NCBI GenBank assembly: GCA_001873105.1
Contig: MNYN01000078.1
Span: 1-39,550, forward strand
DNA: 39,550 nt
Origin: Flavobacteriaceae bacterium CG2_30_34_30
Lineage (GTDB): Bacteria; Bacteroidota; Bacteroidia; Flavobacteriales; Flavobacteriaceae
Direction of reading: 5' to 3'
Shown here: one piece after another, positions 1 through 9,152 of the stretch
Layout of the letters: every line of letters starts with the position of its first letter
Position numbering within the stretch: position 1 is the first letter of the stretch
Notes under the pieces: model-generated
Database searches by the model: none
Told to the model about the DNA's origin: nothing
Seen by the model: only the letters and a program-made list of their open reading frames with translations
Position numbers and translations under genes: made by a program

Positions 1-1323
1 GCCATAGGAGGTGCTGATGCCGATTATGCAGCCTATCAAAAAGCCATAAGTTACGGTTTTGTGGATCGCACAAATACAAAACTTGAAGAGCTTACGGCAT
101 TTGACAGAAGTTTTCCAAATTCCGGATATCGTGATGATGCGCTTTATGAATTGGGCAATACCCATTTGGCTTTAAATAACAATGCAGATGCAATAAAAAC
201 GTATGACAAACTCATCAACACACAACCCAAAAGTAGTTATGTGTCCAAAGCGTTACTTAAGAAAGGTTTAATATTAACCAATACAAACAAACCAAGTGAA
301 GCACTTAGCATCTTTAAAAGAGTAGCAAACGATTTTCCGGCATCGCAAGAGGCTTTGCAAGCAGTTTCTTCGGCAAAATTTATTTATATAGACCAAGGAA
401 AAGTGGACGACTATGCTGCTTGGGTTAAAACGCTCGATTTTGTAGAAGTTGCCGATGCCGAATTAGACCAAGCTTCTTATGATGCTGCAGAAAGCAAATA
501 TCTGCAAAACGATACCCGTCAAGCAATGTCACTTTTTGAAAAATATATTAAAGATTTTCCAAATGGCTTAAATAGCGTTCCCTCTCATTTTTATTTAGCG
601 CAATCATATTTTTCAGACAATCAAAAAAGTAAGGCAATACCCAACTATGAGTTTGTGCTTACAGTGCAACGCAATGAATATACAGAACAAGCATTAGCAA
701 GACTTTCGCAAATTTATTTAGAAAATAAAAACTACCAAAAAGCCATCCCTGTTTTAGAACGGTTAGAAGTAGAAGCCGATTTTCCACAAAATATAGTTTT
801 CGCACAATCTAATTTGATGAAGTCGTATTACGAAATGAAAGACTACACCAAAACGGTTACCAATGCAGAAAAAGTTCTTGCCAACGCAAAAATGGACAAT
901 CAGGTAAAAAGTGATGCACAAGTTTTTATTGCGCGTTCGGCGATGCAAACCAATCAAGAAGCAAAAGCAAAAGCAGCCTATGCAGAAGTACAAAAAATTG
1001 CCACCGGCGAACTTGCTGCAGAAGCGCTTTACTATGATGCCTACTTCAAAAACAAAGAAGGAAAGTTTACGGAATCGAATACCGCCGTACAAAAACTGGC
1101 AAAAGATTATTCCGGTTACAAAAACTATGGAGCAAAAGGACTCATTGTTATGGCAAAAAACTTCTATGCCCTAAAAGATTCTTTCCAAGCCACGTATATT
1201 TTAGAAAGCGTAATAACTAACTTTTCTGATTTGCCGGAAATCGTTACAGAAGCAAAACAAGAATTAGAAAGGATAAAAGCACAAGAAGCAAAAACAAACG
1301 CCTCTATAGATACCCATGACTAG
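1..1323 (+). CDS. TPR-repeat protein, 5' truncated by the window edge
   Basis: The reading frame is open from the first base of the window, so the N-terminus is missing. About 440 residues are visible. They are helical tetratricopeptide-like repeats, for example the segment with 'DDALYELGNTHLALNN' followed by further 34-residue-type units with the A/G-Y-A spacing of TPRs. An internal GTG at 61 could be mistaken for a start, but the coding sense continues upstream of it. The stop overlaps the next gene by 8 bases and a beta-barrel gene follows, which suggests an operon. Inference: it works in the periplasm or at the outer membrane as a protein-binding scaffold. The missing N-terminus prevents checking for a signal peptide. 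No specific function is recognised. Confidence 0.85.
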   Translation, partial: AIGGADADYAAYQKAISYGFVDRTNTKLEELTAFDRSFPNSGYRDDALYELGNTHLALNNNADAIKTYDKLINTQPKSSYVSKALLKKGLILTNTNKPSEALSIFKRVANDFPASQEALQAVSSAKFIYIDQGKVDDYAAWVKTLDFVEVADAELDQASYDAAESKYLQNDTRQAMSLFEKYIKDFPNGLNSVPSHFYLAQSYFSDNQKSKAIPNYEFVLTVQRNEYTEQALARLSQIYLENKNYQKAIPVLERLEVEADFPQNIVFAQSNLMKSYYEMKDYTKTVTNAEKVLANAKMDNQVKSDAQVFIARSAMQTNQEAKAKAAYAEVQKIATGELAAEALYYDAYFKNKEGKFTESNTAVQKLAKDYSGYKNYGAKGLIVMAKNFYALKDSFQATYILESVITNFSDLPEIVTEAKQELERIKAQEAKTNASIDTHD

Positions 1324-1801
1324 ATGGAAACAAAACATAAGTCTTTTGGTGATGGTTTTTTTGTTTTTTTCGTGTGAAAAATCAGAAAACACATTGACCG
1401 GCGATTTGTATTTTGTTTTGCTGGACGCATCAAATTATAATGTGATAGATACCGACAGAAGGCGCGTTTTTAAAGAAACAGCGGAACATCTGGCGGAGCT
1501 TGACAGTTTAAACCCTAAACAAATAGAACTGCTTAAGAATTATGAGTTTTTAATGCGAAACAAACTTTTAAACAAACCAAAAATATTTGTTAGAACACCT
1601 TCCGGAACAGTGGAAGAAGTATATATTACCCTTAATGATTTTAAAGAAATATCGAAATATTCTTTCTTGGAATTACGAGAGAATAACCAACGCATCCATA
1701 TAGAAATGGAAATGGAATTTACAAAAGATAGCTTGTTGGTGGCTTACCAAATCAACCACATCCAAAAATTGGATGGAAAAACATTTTACAAACAAAACTA
1801 A
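1316..1801 (+). CDS. Small lipoprotein of unknown function
   Basis: The product has 161 residues. The N-terminus has a basic start (MTRWKQ), a hydrophobic stretch and a lipobox ending in FFSC with the cysteine at residue 20, so it is probably a signal peptidase II substrate. The mature part is charged, with no cysteine and no motif I recognise. The ATG overlaps the stop region of the upstream TPR gene (ATGACTAG), and the downstream beta-barrel gene starts 14 bases after its stop, so the three genes are probably translated from one message. The three-gene order suggests a shared envelope task, but this is inference. Confidence 0.8.
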   Translation: MTRWKQNISLLVMVFLFFSCEKSENTLTGDLYFVLLDASNYNVIDTDRRRVFKETAEHLAELDSLNPKQIELLKNYEFLMRNKLLNKPKIFVRTPSGTVEEVYITLNDFKEISKYSFLELRENNQRIHIEMEMEFTKDSLLVAYQINHIQKLDGKTFYKQN

Positions 1802-1815
1802 CTTTAATTAGATCT

Positions 1816-3546
1816 ATGATTTCCCAAACCCTGAAAATCAAAACTACGGTACTTTTTATTTTTATTACAGCAATACTTTTTGCGCAAGACCCATTAGGCA
1901 CTGAAGTAATCAATGTAGTTCGACCCTATTCACCCACTGTTTCCGATGCTTTTAAAGTAAAAGAAACCCCGTCATTAACCGATTCTTTATCCACACAAAA
2001 AAAAGAGGTTAATTACAATATATTTTCAGTGCCGGTAGCCTCTACCTTTACTCCGGCAAAAGGTAAAGCAACTACGATAGAGCGCAAAAAACAAGAAAAA
2101 TTATTCAGTAATTACGCCACTTTAGGGCTCGGAAATTATAGCTCTATTCTTGCAGAATTATATAGCAATTTTCAGATAAACAGAACTGATAATGTTGGAT
2201 TTTTCTTAAAACACAATTCTTCTCAAGGAGGGATAGACAATATTGTTTTAGACGATAAATTTTATAATACCTTATTGGATGTAAACTATGCAAGTTTGCA
2301 ACGCGATATGTCTTATACGTTAGACTTTGGTGTACAACATCAATTATTTAACTGGTATGGGGTGGATACTAATTTGTTTTTTACTGAGGAACAAATGAAT
2401 GCCATAAACCCACAACATTCCTATTTTGGAGTGTCTGCCGGTGGAAATATAAAGTTTGACGAGGCTATTTTTTCAGAAGGGGATGTGCGTTTGCGCTATT
2501 TTAGCGACTCCTTTTCCTCTTCCGAAATTCATGCTGTGGTACAACCAAAATTTGAATTTGATTTAGGAGGGCAAAATGTAGGACTAAACTTAGGCTTAAA
2601 CTACTTAAACGGAAGTTTTGATCAAAGATATGCAAACCCAAATACAGGGATTTCTTACGGATTCTTAAATACGAGTATAAACCCCTACATCCTTTTACAG
2701 GAAGATGCCTTTTCGGTAAATTTAGGAGCTGTACTATTTTATAGTATGGATACTGAAAATAGTGACGGCAAACTATTTATTTACCCTAAAGTACATGCTT
2801 CTTATCGTTTGGTTGATGAATTTGTAACCGTTTATGCAGGCGCTGAAGGCGATTTAGTACAAAACAGTTATTATACTTTTACTCAAGAAAACCCTTTTGT
2901 ATCTCCAACGTTATTTATTACGCCAACGGACCAGACCTATGAAGGCTTTGGTGGAATAAAAGGAAAAGTAACCAACACCATCGCCTATAATTTAAGAGCG
3001 TCCTATAAACGCGAAAACGACAAACCTTTCTTTCAACTGAATCCTTTTATTGGAACAAATCCTAATTTAGAAGGCTATGAAAACGGAAACTCTTTTCAAG
3101 TAGTCTATGACGATTTGAATACCCTAGAAGTTTTTGGCGAATTACAAGTGGCTGTAAACACAAATTTTACATTAGGAATGAACGCTAATTTTTTTAGCTA
3201 CACCAATGAAGTAGAGCAAGAAGCCTGGAATTTGCCAACAATAAAAGCTTCCTTATTTGCAAATGCTAACATCACCGAAAAACTATATGGAGGCGTTAAT
3301 TTGTTTTATGTAGGCGAAAGAAAAGATCAATTTAACAACACCACCGTTTTTAATTTTCAACCCCAAACAATTACCTTAGATAGTTATTTAGATGCAAACA
3401 TTCATTTGGGATACCGCATAAATGAACAGCTTTCAATATTTGCAAAAGGAAGTAATTTGTTAGGCGATACGTATGAAAAATGGGCAAATTTTCCCGTATT
3501 AGGCATACAAGTTTTAGCCGGCGCCACCTATAAATTTGATTGGTAA
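1816..3546 (+). CDS. Outer-membrane beta-barrel protein (TonB-receptor-like, without plug)
   Basis: The product has 576 residues with a cleavable signal peptide (hydrophobic core about residues 8-22, ending at FAQ). A conserved-looking segment near residues 32-50 (VINVVRPYSPTVSDAFKV) precedes alternating amphipathic strands rich in aromatic residues and glycine. The last strand ends with FDW, fitting the C-terminal aromatic signature of outer-membrane barrels. Many database relatives are named TonB-dependent receptor, but I see no plug domain, no TonB box and a length well under the usual 700-1000 residues. Third gene of the envelope operon that starts before the window. The substrate cannot be read from the sequence. 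Confidence 0.75.
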   Translation: MISQTLKIKTTVLFIFITAILFAQDPLGTEVINVVRPYSPTVSDAFKVKETPSLTDSLSTQKKEVNYNIFSVPVASTFTPAKGKATTIERKKQEKLFSNYATLGLGNYSSILAELYSNFQINRTDNVGFFLKHNSSQGGIDNIVLDDKFYNTLLDVNYASLQRDMSYTLDFGVQHQLFNWYGVDTNLFFTEEQMNAINPQHSYFGVSAGGNIKFDEAIFSEGDVRLRYFSDSFSSSEIHAVVQPKFEFDLGGQNVGLNLGLNYLNGSFDQRYANPNTGISYGFLNTSINPYILLQEDAFSVNLGAVLFYSMDTENSDGKLFIYPKVHASYRLVDEFVTVYAGAEGDLVQNSYYTFTQENPFVSPTLFITPTDQTYEGFGGIKGKVTNTIAYNLRASYKRENDKPFFQLNPFIGTNPNLEGYENGNSFQVVYDDLNTLEVFGELQVAVNTNFTLGMNANFFSYTNEVEQEAWNLPTIKASLFANANITEKLYGGVNLFYVGERKDQFNNTTVFNFQPQTITLDSYLDANIHLGYRINEQLSIFAKGSNLLGDTYEKWANFPVLGIQVLAGATYKFDW

Positions 3547-3604
3547 TATGGTAATCTTATTAAGATAAATGAAGTATAATAGTATATTTAACCTCTAAAA
3601 AATC

Positions 3605-3612
3605 TATTTTTG
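3605..3612 (+). promoter_or_regulatory. Bacteroidota-type -7 element for the amidohydrolase gene
   Basis: TATTTTTG matches the TAnnTTTG -7 consensus of the Bacteroidota primary sigma factor and lies 22 bases before the ATG of the amidohydrolase gene. No good TTG is seen at the expected distance upstream, so the call rests on the -7 box alone. It suggests the gene is transcribed separately from the envelope operon. Confidence 0.5.
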
Positions 3613-3634
3613 CAGGCTATTAAATGTTTATACT

Positions 3635-5263
3635 ATGAATAAATTCACACTTCTTTTCGCATTTGCTTTTATTTTTTTCTCCTGTGATACAAAACAACAA
3701 GCAGATATTTTAGTGATTAATGCAAACATCTACACCGTAAATGATTCTTTTGAAATGGCAGAGTCTTTTGCAATTACTGATGGAAAAATTGTTGAGGTGG
3801 GCACAACACAAGACATTCAAAAAAAATACAAAGCAGCAGAAACGTATGATTTTAGTGGAAAAACTATCGTACCAGGTTTCATTGATGCGCACGCCCATTT
3901 TTATGGATTAGGGTTAAACCAAAATGTTATTGACTTGGTAGGTGCTGCAAGTTTTGACGAGGTGGTGTCCCGAATCGTAGCGTTTCAAAAGGAAAAACAA
4001 CTAGATTTTTTAGAAGGGCACGGCTGGAATCAAAATTTATGGGAAGTGAAAGAGTTTCCTAACAAAGAGAAACTGGATTCTCTTTTTCCGGAAACACCTA
4101 TAGTTTTAACTAGAATTGACGGTCACGCATACCTTGTTAACCAAAAAGCACTCGACCTTGCAGCAATTACTACAGAAACTAAAGTTGAAGGTGGAATTAT
4201 AGAAGTAAAAGACGGTAAATTAACAGGCATATTAATTGATGGCGCTATGGATTTAATAGCAGTAATTAGTCCGACAATTAGCAAGGAAGTTGCAACTAAA
4301 GCATTAAAAGATGCACAGGAAATATGTTTTTCTTTTGGGTTGACTACGGTAAATGATGCCGGACTCGACAGGAGGATTATAGAGCTCATCGATACGTTGC
4401 AACAAGCAAGTGAATTAGACATACGTCTTTATGCTATGGTTTCTAACAGTCCTGAAAATCTAGAGTATTATCTATCCAAAGGAATTATTAAAACGGATAA
4501 ACTTCATGTGCGTTCCATAAAAGTGTATGCCGATGGGGCATTAGGCTCTCGTGGTGCTGCCTTAAAAGAACCGTATTCCGATCATCCCGGACATTACGGC
4601 CTCTTTATAACTCCGGTTAGTGAGATTCACGATTTAGCAAAACGTATTGCCAAATCAGCCTATCAAATGAATACGCATGCTATTGGCGACTCAGCAAATA
4701 GCGTAGTATTAAATGCATATACTGATGTTTTAGGAAATACAAACGATAGACGTTGGAAAGTAGAACATGCACAAGTGGTTTCAGAAGAAGATTTTCATTA
4801 TTTTAAAAACGGAATCATCCCTTCGGTGCAACCTACGCACGCAACCAGTGATATGTATTGGGCAGAAGATAGAGTAGGAAAAGAAAGAATAAAAGGGGCG
4901 TATGCGTATAAAAAATTATTGGATATAGCTGGAATAGTTGCCTTAGGAACTGATTTTCCGGTGGAACATGTAAGTCCGTTTTACACTTTTTATGCCGCTA
5001 CTGCAAGAAAAGATTTAAAACACTTTCCCGAAGGCGGTTTTCAAAAACAAGATGCACTTTCGCGTGAAGAAACACTGAAAGGAATGACTATTTGGGCTGC
5101 CTATTCTAATTTTGAAGAAAAAGAAAAAGGGAGTATAGAAGCCGGAAAATTTGCCGATTTTATTATTCTAAATAAAGATATTATGACAGTTGCCGAAGAC
5201 GAAATACCCAATTTAAAAGTAGAAGCTACGTTTGTGGGCGGTAAATTGGTGTTCAAAAACTAG
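3635..5263 (+). CDS. Amidohydrolase of the YtcJ-like family, predicted lipoprotein
   Basis: The product has 542 residues with a lipoprotein signal (lipobox FFSC, cysteine 17). The fold is that of amidohydrolase family 3. After a beta-sandwich segment comes VPGFIDAHAHFYG, with the metal-binding HxH at residues 86 and 88. Later come YMNTHAIGD and VEHAQVV histidine motifs and the C-terminal GTDFPVEHVSP motif carrying the conserved aspartate. The end returns to the sandwich domain (GSIEAGKFADFIIL). The family hydrolyses C-N bonds in cyclic or N-acylated substrates. The actual substrate is unknown. An envelope location is inferred from the signal sequence. The gene stands alone between a promoter-like box and a convergent neighbour. 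Confidence 0.88.
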   Translation: MNKFTLLFAFAFIFFSCDTKQQADILVINANIYTVNDSFEMAESFAITDGKIVEVGTTQDIQKKYKAAETYDFSGKTIVPGFIDAHAHFYGLGLNQNVIDLVGAASFDEVVSRIVAFQKEKQLDFLEGHGWNQNLWEVKEFPNKEKLDSLFPETPIVLTRIDGHAYLVNQKALDLAAITTETKVEGGIIEVKDGKLTGILIDGAMDLIAVISPTISKEVATKALKDAQEICFSFGLTTVNDAGLDRRIIELIDTLQQASELDIRLYAMVSNSPENLEYYLSKGIIKTDKLHVRSIKVYADGALGSRGAALKEPYSDHPGHYGLFITPVSEIHDLAKRIAKSAYQMNTHAIGDSANSVVLNAYTDVLGNTNDRRWKVEHAQVVSEEDFHYFKNGIIPSVQPTHATSDMYWAEDRVGKERIKGAYAYKKLLDIAGIVALGTDFPVEHVSPFYTFYAATARKDLKHFPEGGFQKQDALSREETLKGMTIWAAYSNFEEKEKGSIEAGKFADFIILNKDIMTVAEDEIPNLKVEATFVGGKLVFKN

Positions 5264-5316
5264 TACTTTAATTAGCATCTCTTTTAAATACTAGAATTTT
5301 TTAAATTTTAAGTAAA

Positions 5317-6096
5317 TTACTTACCTCCTTTTGCTGCTAAATCGGCTAGACAAAGTGGGTCAAATTGACGAATGCTGGATTTTCCTTGAAACATTTTAGC
5401 AAGCGCAGACCGGTTTGCGGTGGTTTCAAAATACATCAAACATTCTTCCACAAAACAATGTTTGCTGTGCTGACTGTCTTCATGAATTTGGTGAATATCG
5501 TCTAATTGCAGGTTTACTAAACTGAATAAGTGACCAAACTCGTGCTGTAGGGTAGTGTTTTCCACAAGTGAAATATTTAATCCATTTGAAATGGCAACAT
5601 CTAGTATGGTTTTTTTGTAAATTACTATAGAGGTGTTTCTATAAGCAGTGCCTAAAGTAACTTTTGTTGGTGTGTCGTTACTGGAATTTCCGTTGGAAAA
5701 GAATATATATACAGCAAGATTTTCGCCGTCATTATAGATGGTGCGTTTGTCATCTTCAATGGCTCTTATTTCTTCTATAGTAAAAGGTGCGCCGGTGGGT
5801 GTTGGAATGACATTTTCAACCACCGTAATTCCTTGTGATTTATGTATTCGTTGTTCTAAAAAAACGATCAAATTATTTATAGTTTCCGGCTCTGGACGAA
5901 ATCCTTCGGGATATACAATCTCTAAATTTAGTTTTTTAAATAAAGTATTTTGTAATAGACCTTCGGCTGAGGTACCTAATGCTTGTTTGTTAGCTAAGGT
6001 TAAATCTGCTTGGGGCTCTTTATCGTCTTTTTTGCAACTAAAAACCAGCAGTACAAGTAAAAACAGCAAAAGTAGTTTGGAAAAATTAATATTCAT
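5317..6096 (-). CDS. Zinc metalloprotease-like lipoprotein
   Basis: The ATG at 6096 is chosen over one 33 bases upstream because it places a clean lipoprotein signal at the N-terminus (MNINFSKLLLL, lipobox VFSC, cysteine 21). The mature protein of 259 residues carries HEFGH at about residues 185-189, the zinc-binding HExxH signature. About 22 residues further on is HCFVEECLM, which fits the HC-x4-C-x-M part of the archaemetzincin signature but with a longer spacer than the canonical family. Similar proteins are annotated in flavobacteria as membrane metalloproteases. Substrate unknown. The gene is convergent with the amidohydrolase and lies 58 bases downstream of the methyltransferase. Confidence 0.8.
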   Translation of the reverse strand: MNINFSKLLLLFLLVLLVFSCKKDDKEPQADLTLANKQALGTSAEGLLQNTLFKKLNLEIVYPEGFRPEPETINNLIVFLEQRIHKSQGITVVENVIPTPTGAPFTIEEIRAIEDDKRTIYNDGENLAVYIFFSNGNSSNDTPTKVTLGTAYRNTSIVIYKKTILDVAISNGLNISLVENTTLQHEFGHLFSLVNLQLDDIHQIHEDSQHSKHCFVEECLMYFETTANRSALAKMFQGKSSIRQFDPLCLADLAAKGGK

Positions 6097-6154
6097 TTTG
6101 CAAAATTTTATCAAAAATACATATTTCATTTAGTACAACTTATTTTATGGAAGT

Positions 6155-6865
6155 TTATTTTACTTTGATTTTTGCCAGATAGTCAAAATGCTCTCCTTCT
6201 TGTACAAATTTGCACTGTAAGTCATTTTCTTTACACAAACGATCTAAGGTAGAAAAATCTGCATATAACCATTCAAATTCTTCAGAGGTTTCTCCTTTAT
6301 AGCGCATATTAAAAGTGAGTTCGCCATAATATTCCTTTTCAGAAGACACCCAAACTCCACCATCGTCATCGGTATCAAACATATATAGTAAATCGCTTGA
6401 ATCGATAAGAATTTGGCCATCTTTATGCAATAATGATTTTAAATGGTGTAAATATTTTGGAACTTCCTTTAGGTTTTTAAAAATCCCAGTACCATTCATA
6501 AGCAATAAAATGGTGTCGAACTTTTCATTTTTTAAATCTAATAAGGAACAGTTTCTTACATCTTTAATGCCACGAAGTTTACAGACTTCCACAGCACCTG
6601 CAGAGGTGTCAATTGCAGTGACATCAAATCCTTTTTCCTGAAGATATAAAGAGTGAATGCCGGCACCGCATCCTACGTCAAGTACTTTTCCTTTGGCAAG
6701 TTGTAATGCTTTTTGTTCAAGTTGTGGCATGTCTTTATATTCCCTAAATAAATAGGGTAATGGCAATACATCTTCTTCTGAAATGTTAGTTTCGGTAAAA
6801 ATATCTTCGGTATAGTTACCCTGAAAATAATCTAGCAATGCTTTTCCTAAAATATCTTTTTGCAT
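6155..6865 (-). CDS. Class I SAM-dependent methyltransferase
   Basis: The product has 236 residues and is cytoplasmic, with no signal peptide. Motif I is plain (GKVLDVGCGAGIHSLYL, near residue 60), followed by an acidic motif II (VTAIDTS) and a post-motif segment (FDTILLLMNGTGIF), so it has the Rossmann-like SAM fold. The region before motif I forms an N-terminal cap, and the C-terminal half may define the acceptor. The acceptor cannot be told from the sequence. The gene is divergent from the YkgJ-type gene, with only 15 bases between the two start codons, so each promoter must overlap the other gene or its start. Confidence 0.85.
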   Translation of the reverse strand: MQKDILGKALLDYFQGNYTEDIFTETNISEEDVLPLPYLFREYKDMPQLEQKALQLAKGKVLDVGCGAGIHSLYLQEKGFDVTAIDTSAGAVEVCKLRGIKDVRNCSLLDLKNEKFDTILLLMNGTGIFKNLKEVPKYLHHLKSLLHKDGQILIDSSDLLYMFDTDDDGGVWVSSEKEYYGELTFNMRYKGETSEEFEWLYADFSTLDRLCKENDLQCKFVQEGEHFDYLAKIKVK

Positions 6866-6868
6866 TAG

Positions 6869-6876
6869 TATCTTTG
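6869..6876 (+). promoter_or_regulatory. -7 promoter element immediately before the YkgJ-type gene
   Basis: TATCTTTG is a full match to the TAnnTTTG consensus. Only four bases separate it from the ATG at 6881, so a start point at the usual distance would fall on or next to the start codon and the message would be leaderless or nearly so. The box lies inside the 15-base gap between two divergent genes. Confidence 0.55.
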
Positions 6877-6880
6877 CCTT

Positions 6881-7387
6881 ATGGAAGAAGAGTTAAAAAG
6901 CCTCCCTAAGCGAGCCAAAGATACACATAACGAGAATAAAAAATTCTTTATTAATTTAAAGAAAAAAACCCCAAAAAATCTCGATGTGGTGATGCAACAG
7001 TTGCATGATGCTGAATTTCAAAAAACCGATTGTTTAAAGTGCGCCAATTGCTGTAAAACAACAGGACCTCTTTTTACCAATAAAGATATTGAGCGTATTG
7101 CAAAACATTTTCAGTTAAAGCCGCAGCAGTTTATTGACAAGTATTTGCAAATAGACGAAGAAAACGATTATGTACTTAAAAGTGTTCCTTGTGCTTTTTT
7201 GGGAACAGATAATTATTGCTCTATTTATGAAGTGCGGCCTAAGGCTTGCGCTGAATTTCCACATACCGATAGAAGAAAATTTCAACAAATTTCGCATCTT
7301 ACGTTACAAAATGTTGCAATTTGTCCGGCTGCTTTTAACATTGTAGAAAAGATGAAGGAGTTGTATGGGAATGGATTTTTATTGTAA
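6881..7387 (+). CDS. YkgJ-family cysteine-cluster protein
   Basis: The product has 168 residues and no signal peptide. It carries the CxxCxxCC signature (CLKCANCC, about residues 49-56) and a second cysteine set in CAFLGTDNYCSIYEVRPKAC, the pattern of the UPF0153/YkgJ family thought to bind zinc or an iron-sulfur cluster. A further cysteine in VAICPAAF may complete the site. The molecular role of the family is unknown. The gene faces the TPR gene of the hydrogenase island tail to tail across 16 T-rich bases, and marks the left boundary of that island. Confidence 0.85.
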   Translation: MEEELKSLPKRAKDTHNENKKFFINLKKKTPKNLDVVMQQLHDAEFQKTDCLKCANCCKTTGPLFTNKDIERIAKHFQLKPQQFIDKYLQIDEENDYVLKSVPCAFLGTDNYCSIYEVRPKACAEFPHTDRRKFQQISHLTLQNVAICPAAFNIVEKMKELYGNGFLL

Positions 7388-7403
7388 TTTTTTTACCTAT
7401 TTT

Positions 7404-9143
7404 TTAAGCAAATAATTCTTTAACTTTTTTAAAATCGGGATGTTTAATGCTATTATTTTTTAGTTTTTCAATGTCTATTAAAAGGATATGTTTGTAGGAT
7501 TTATTTGCTTCATTTTTTTTGTCCTTCAAACTTAAATATATTTTTTTAGCATCATCCCATCGATTTTGGAGTAAAAAACTGTGTCCTAAATTGCATAGTA
7601 GAGAAGGAAATTCTTTTACATTATCTTTCGTTTTTATTATCGTTAATTCAGCTTCTTTTGGTTGATTTAGTTGTAAGTGCATCCAGGACAAATTAGTATA
7701 GGCATCTGCCAAATTGTTTTTTAGTTTACTATTTTCAGAAAATTTACGCCATTGTTCTTCTAAAAGAACTACTATTTTTTTTTGAAAAATTATTTTTTCC
7801 TCTGGATGAATAGTAGAATGAATCTCATCGGTTAAATCGCGTGTTTTTTTGTAGGCATTTTCTAGTTGAAGCTCTTCCATAGTAATGGTATTAAAATAAT
7901 TTAAATAGTAAGTGCAATCACTTAGCATACTTTTTATCACCGGCCTGTTTTCTTTAGCCCTTTGCAGTCTTATTGTCACATCTTGAAGCAGCTCTATGCT
8001 AATTTTTTTATATTTTAAATCTGTTTTTTTTTCTAATTCTGATTGGTATAATTCTACTAAATTTAAGGAAGTAGCACAAACGTCAGCGTCAAAAGCGTTT
8101 GGTTCTTTATCTGCCAATTTCTTTCTAATTTCAAGGGCTTGTTTAAAATAGGATTCAGCAGAGGAAATATCTTTCTGTTCAAAATAAAACAAACCTAAGT
8201 TATGAAGAGAAGTAGCTAAATAGTGAGTGTATTCCTCAGGAAACTGATCTGCTAAATGGTTATAAATAGCAACGGTTTCAAGGCAGTAAGCAATGGCTTT
8301 TTGATTATTTTTCATTTCTGCATACAAAATGCTTAAACTGTTGCAAGTGGCTGCCACAAAAGGAGTGAAAAATGCTTTGTCATAGTTTGTTAAATTTTGG
8401 TATTCCTCTAATGCTTGTTCAAAATGACTTAAAGCTTTTTGGGTTTCCCCCATGGATTTGAATGTAACACCGAGATTATTTAAAACGGCAGCTATATATG
8501 GAAGAAATTTTGTTTCTTTTGAATCCGTTAAATTTTTAAAAATGCCTAATGATTTTGTATAATTTGTTTGTGCATCATACAAATTGAATTCGTCGGTATA
8601 GAGATTGCCTAGATGATAATGTGCAATAGCTTTTAATTCATTAAAATTGGAGTTGGGAAGTGTATTATATATCTGTATAGCCTGTTTAAAATGTGTTTTG
8701 GCTTGATAGAAATCTTCTTGTTGTTGAAAAGCTTCACCTATAGCAAAATGGGTATTAGCAAGATGTGGCGATAAAATTTCATTATCTGATTTTTCTAAAG
8801 TGTTGTAAATTTGAATGGCTTGAAGATAGTTTTCTATAGCATTTGTTATATCTAAGGCCATAAATGCAGAGGCAAGATTGTTGTAAACTGCTGCTTTGTC
8901 TAGCAAATTTGCATCTAATTGTTTGTCGTAAAGCATAATCGAAAGTTGAAAAGCATCAATTGCTTTTTTAAAGTTTTTCGTTTTATGGAACAATTTGCCT
9001 AAGGTATTGCTGATGTATATTTGCTGTTCTGGAGCAGACACCAGTTTTAACGCTTCTTCATAGTTTTCAATAGATTTTTCAAGGTTATTTTCTTGAAAAA
9101 ACAAATTGGCAATGTTTAAATAATCTTCTAAGGAAAGCCCCAT
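7404..9143 (-). CDS. Cytoplasmic TPR protein at the end of the hypABC operon
   Basis: The product has 579 residues, starts MGLSLEDYLNIANLFF and has no signal peptide or membrane helix. Residues 1 to about 370 form a run of tetratricopeptide units of the kinesin-light-chain type, with the repeated A-x3-NNL and A-x3-Y patterns (AAVYNNLASAFMAL, IAAVLNNLGVTFKSM, YLATSLHNLGLFYFE). A charged helical linker follows, then two more degenerate repeats near the C-terminus. TPR proteins bind partner proteins. It is the last gene of the minus-strand run hypA-hypB-hypC-Aat-like-TPR, nine bases after the Aat-like stop, so it is probably co-transcribed with nickel-enzyme maturation genes. A role in hydrogenase assembly is inference only. 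It has no counterpart that I know of in standard hyp clusters. Confidence 0.88.
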   Translation of the reverse strand: MGLSLEDYLNIANLFFQENNLEKSIENYEEALKLVSAPEQQIYISNTLGKLFHKTKNFKKAIDAFQLSIMLYDKQLDANLLDKAAVYNNLASAFMALDITNAIENYLQAIQIYNTLEKSDNEILSPHLANTHFAIGEAFQQQEDFYQAKTHFKQAIQIYNTLPNSNFNELKAIAHYHLGNLYTDEFNLYDAQTNYTKSLGIFKNLTDSKETKFLPYIAAVLNNLGVTFKSMGETQKALSHFEQALEEYQNLTNYDKAFFTPFVAATCNSLSILYAEMKNNQKAIAYCLETVAIYNHLADQFPEEYTHYLATSLHNLGLFYFEQKDISSAESYFKQALEIRKKLADKEPNAFDADVCATSLNLVELYQSELEKKTDLKYKKISIELLQDVTIRLQRAKENRPVIKSMLSDCTYYLNYFNTITMEELQLENAYKKTRDLTDEIHSTIHPEEKIIFQKKIVVLLEEQWRKFSENSKLKNNLADAYTNLSWMHLQLNQPKEAELTIIKTKDNVKEFPSLLCNLGHSFLLQNRWDDAKKIYLSLKDKKNEANKSYKHILLIDIEKLKNNSIKHPDFKKVKELFA

Positions 9144-9152
9144 TTTTATAGT

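Noticed and set aside
1816-3546. Naming the barrel protein a TonB-dependent receptor
   Set aside because: No plug domain or TonB box is visible and the length is too short, so the neutral name was kept.
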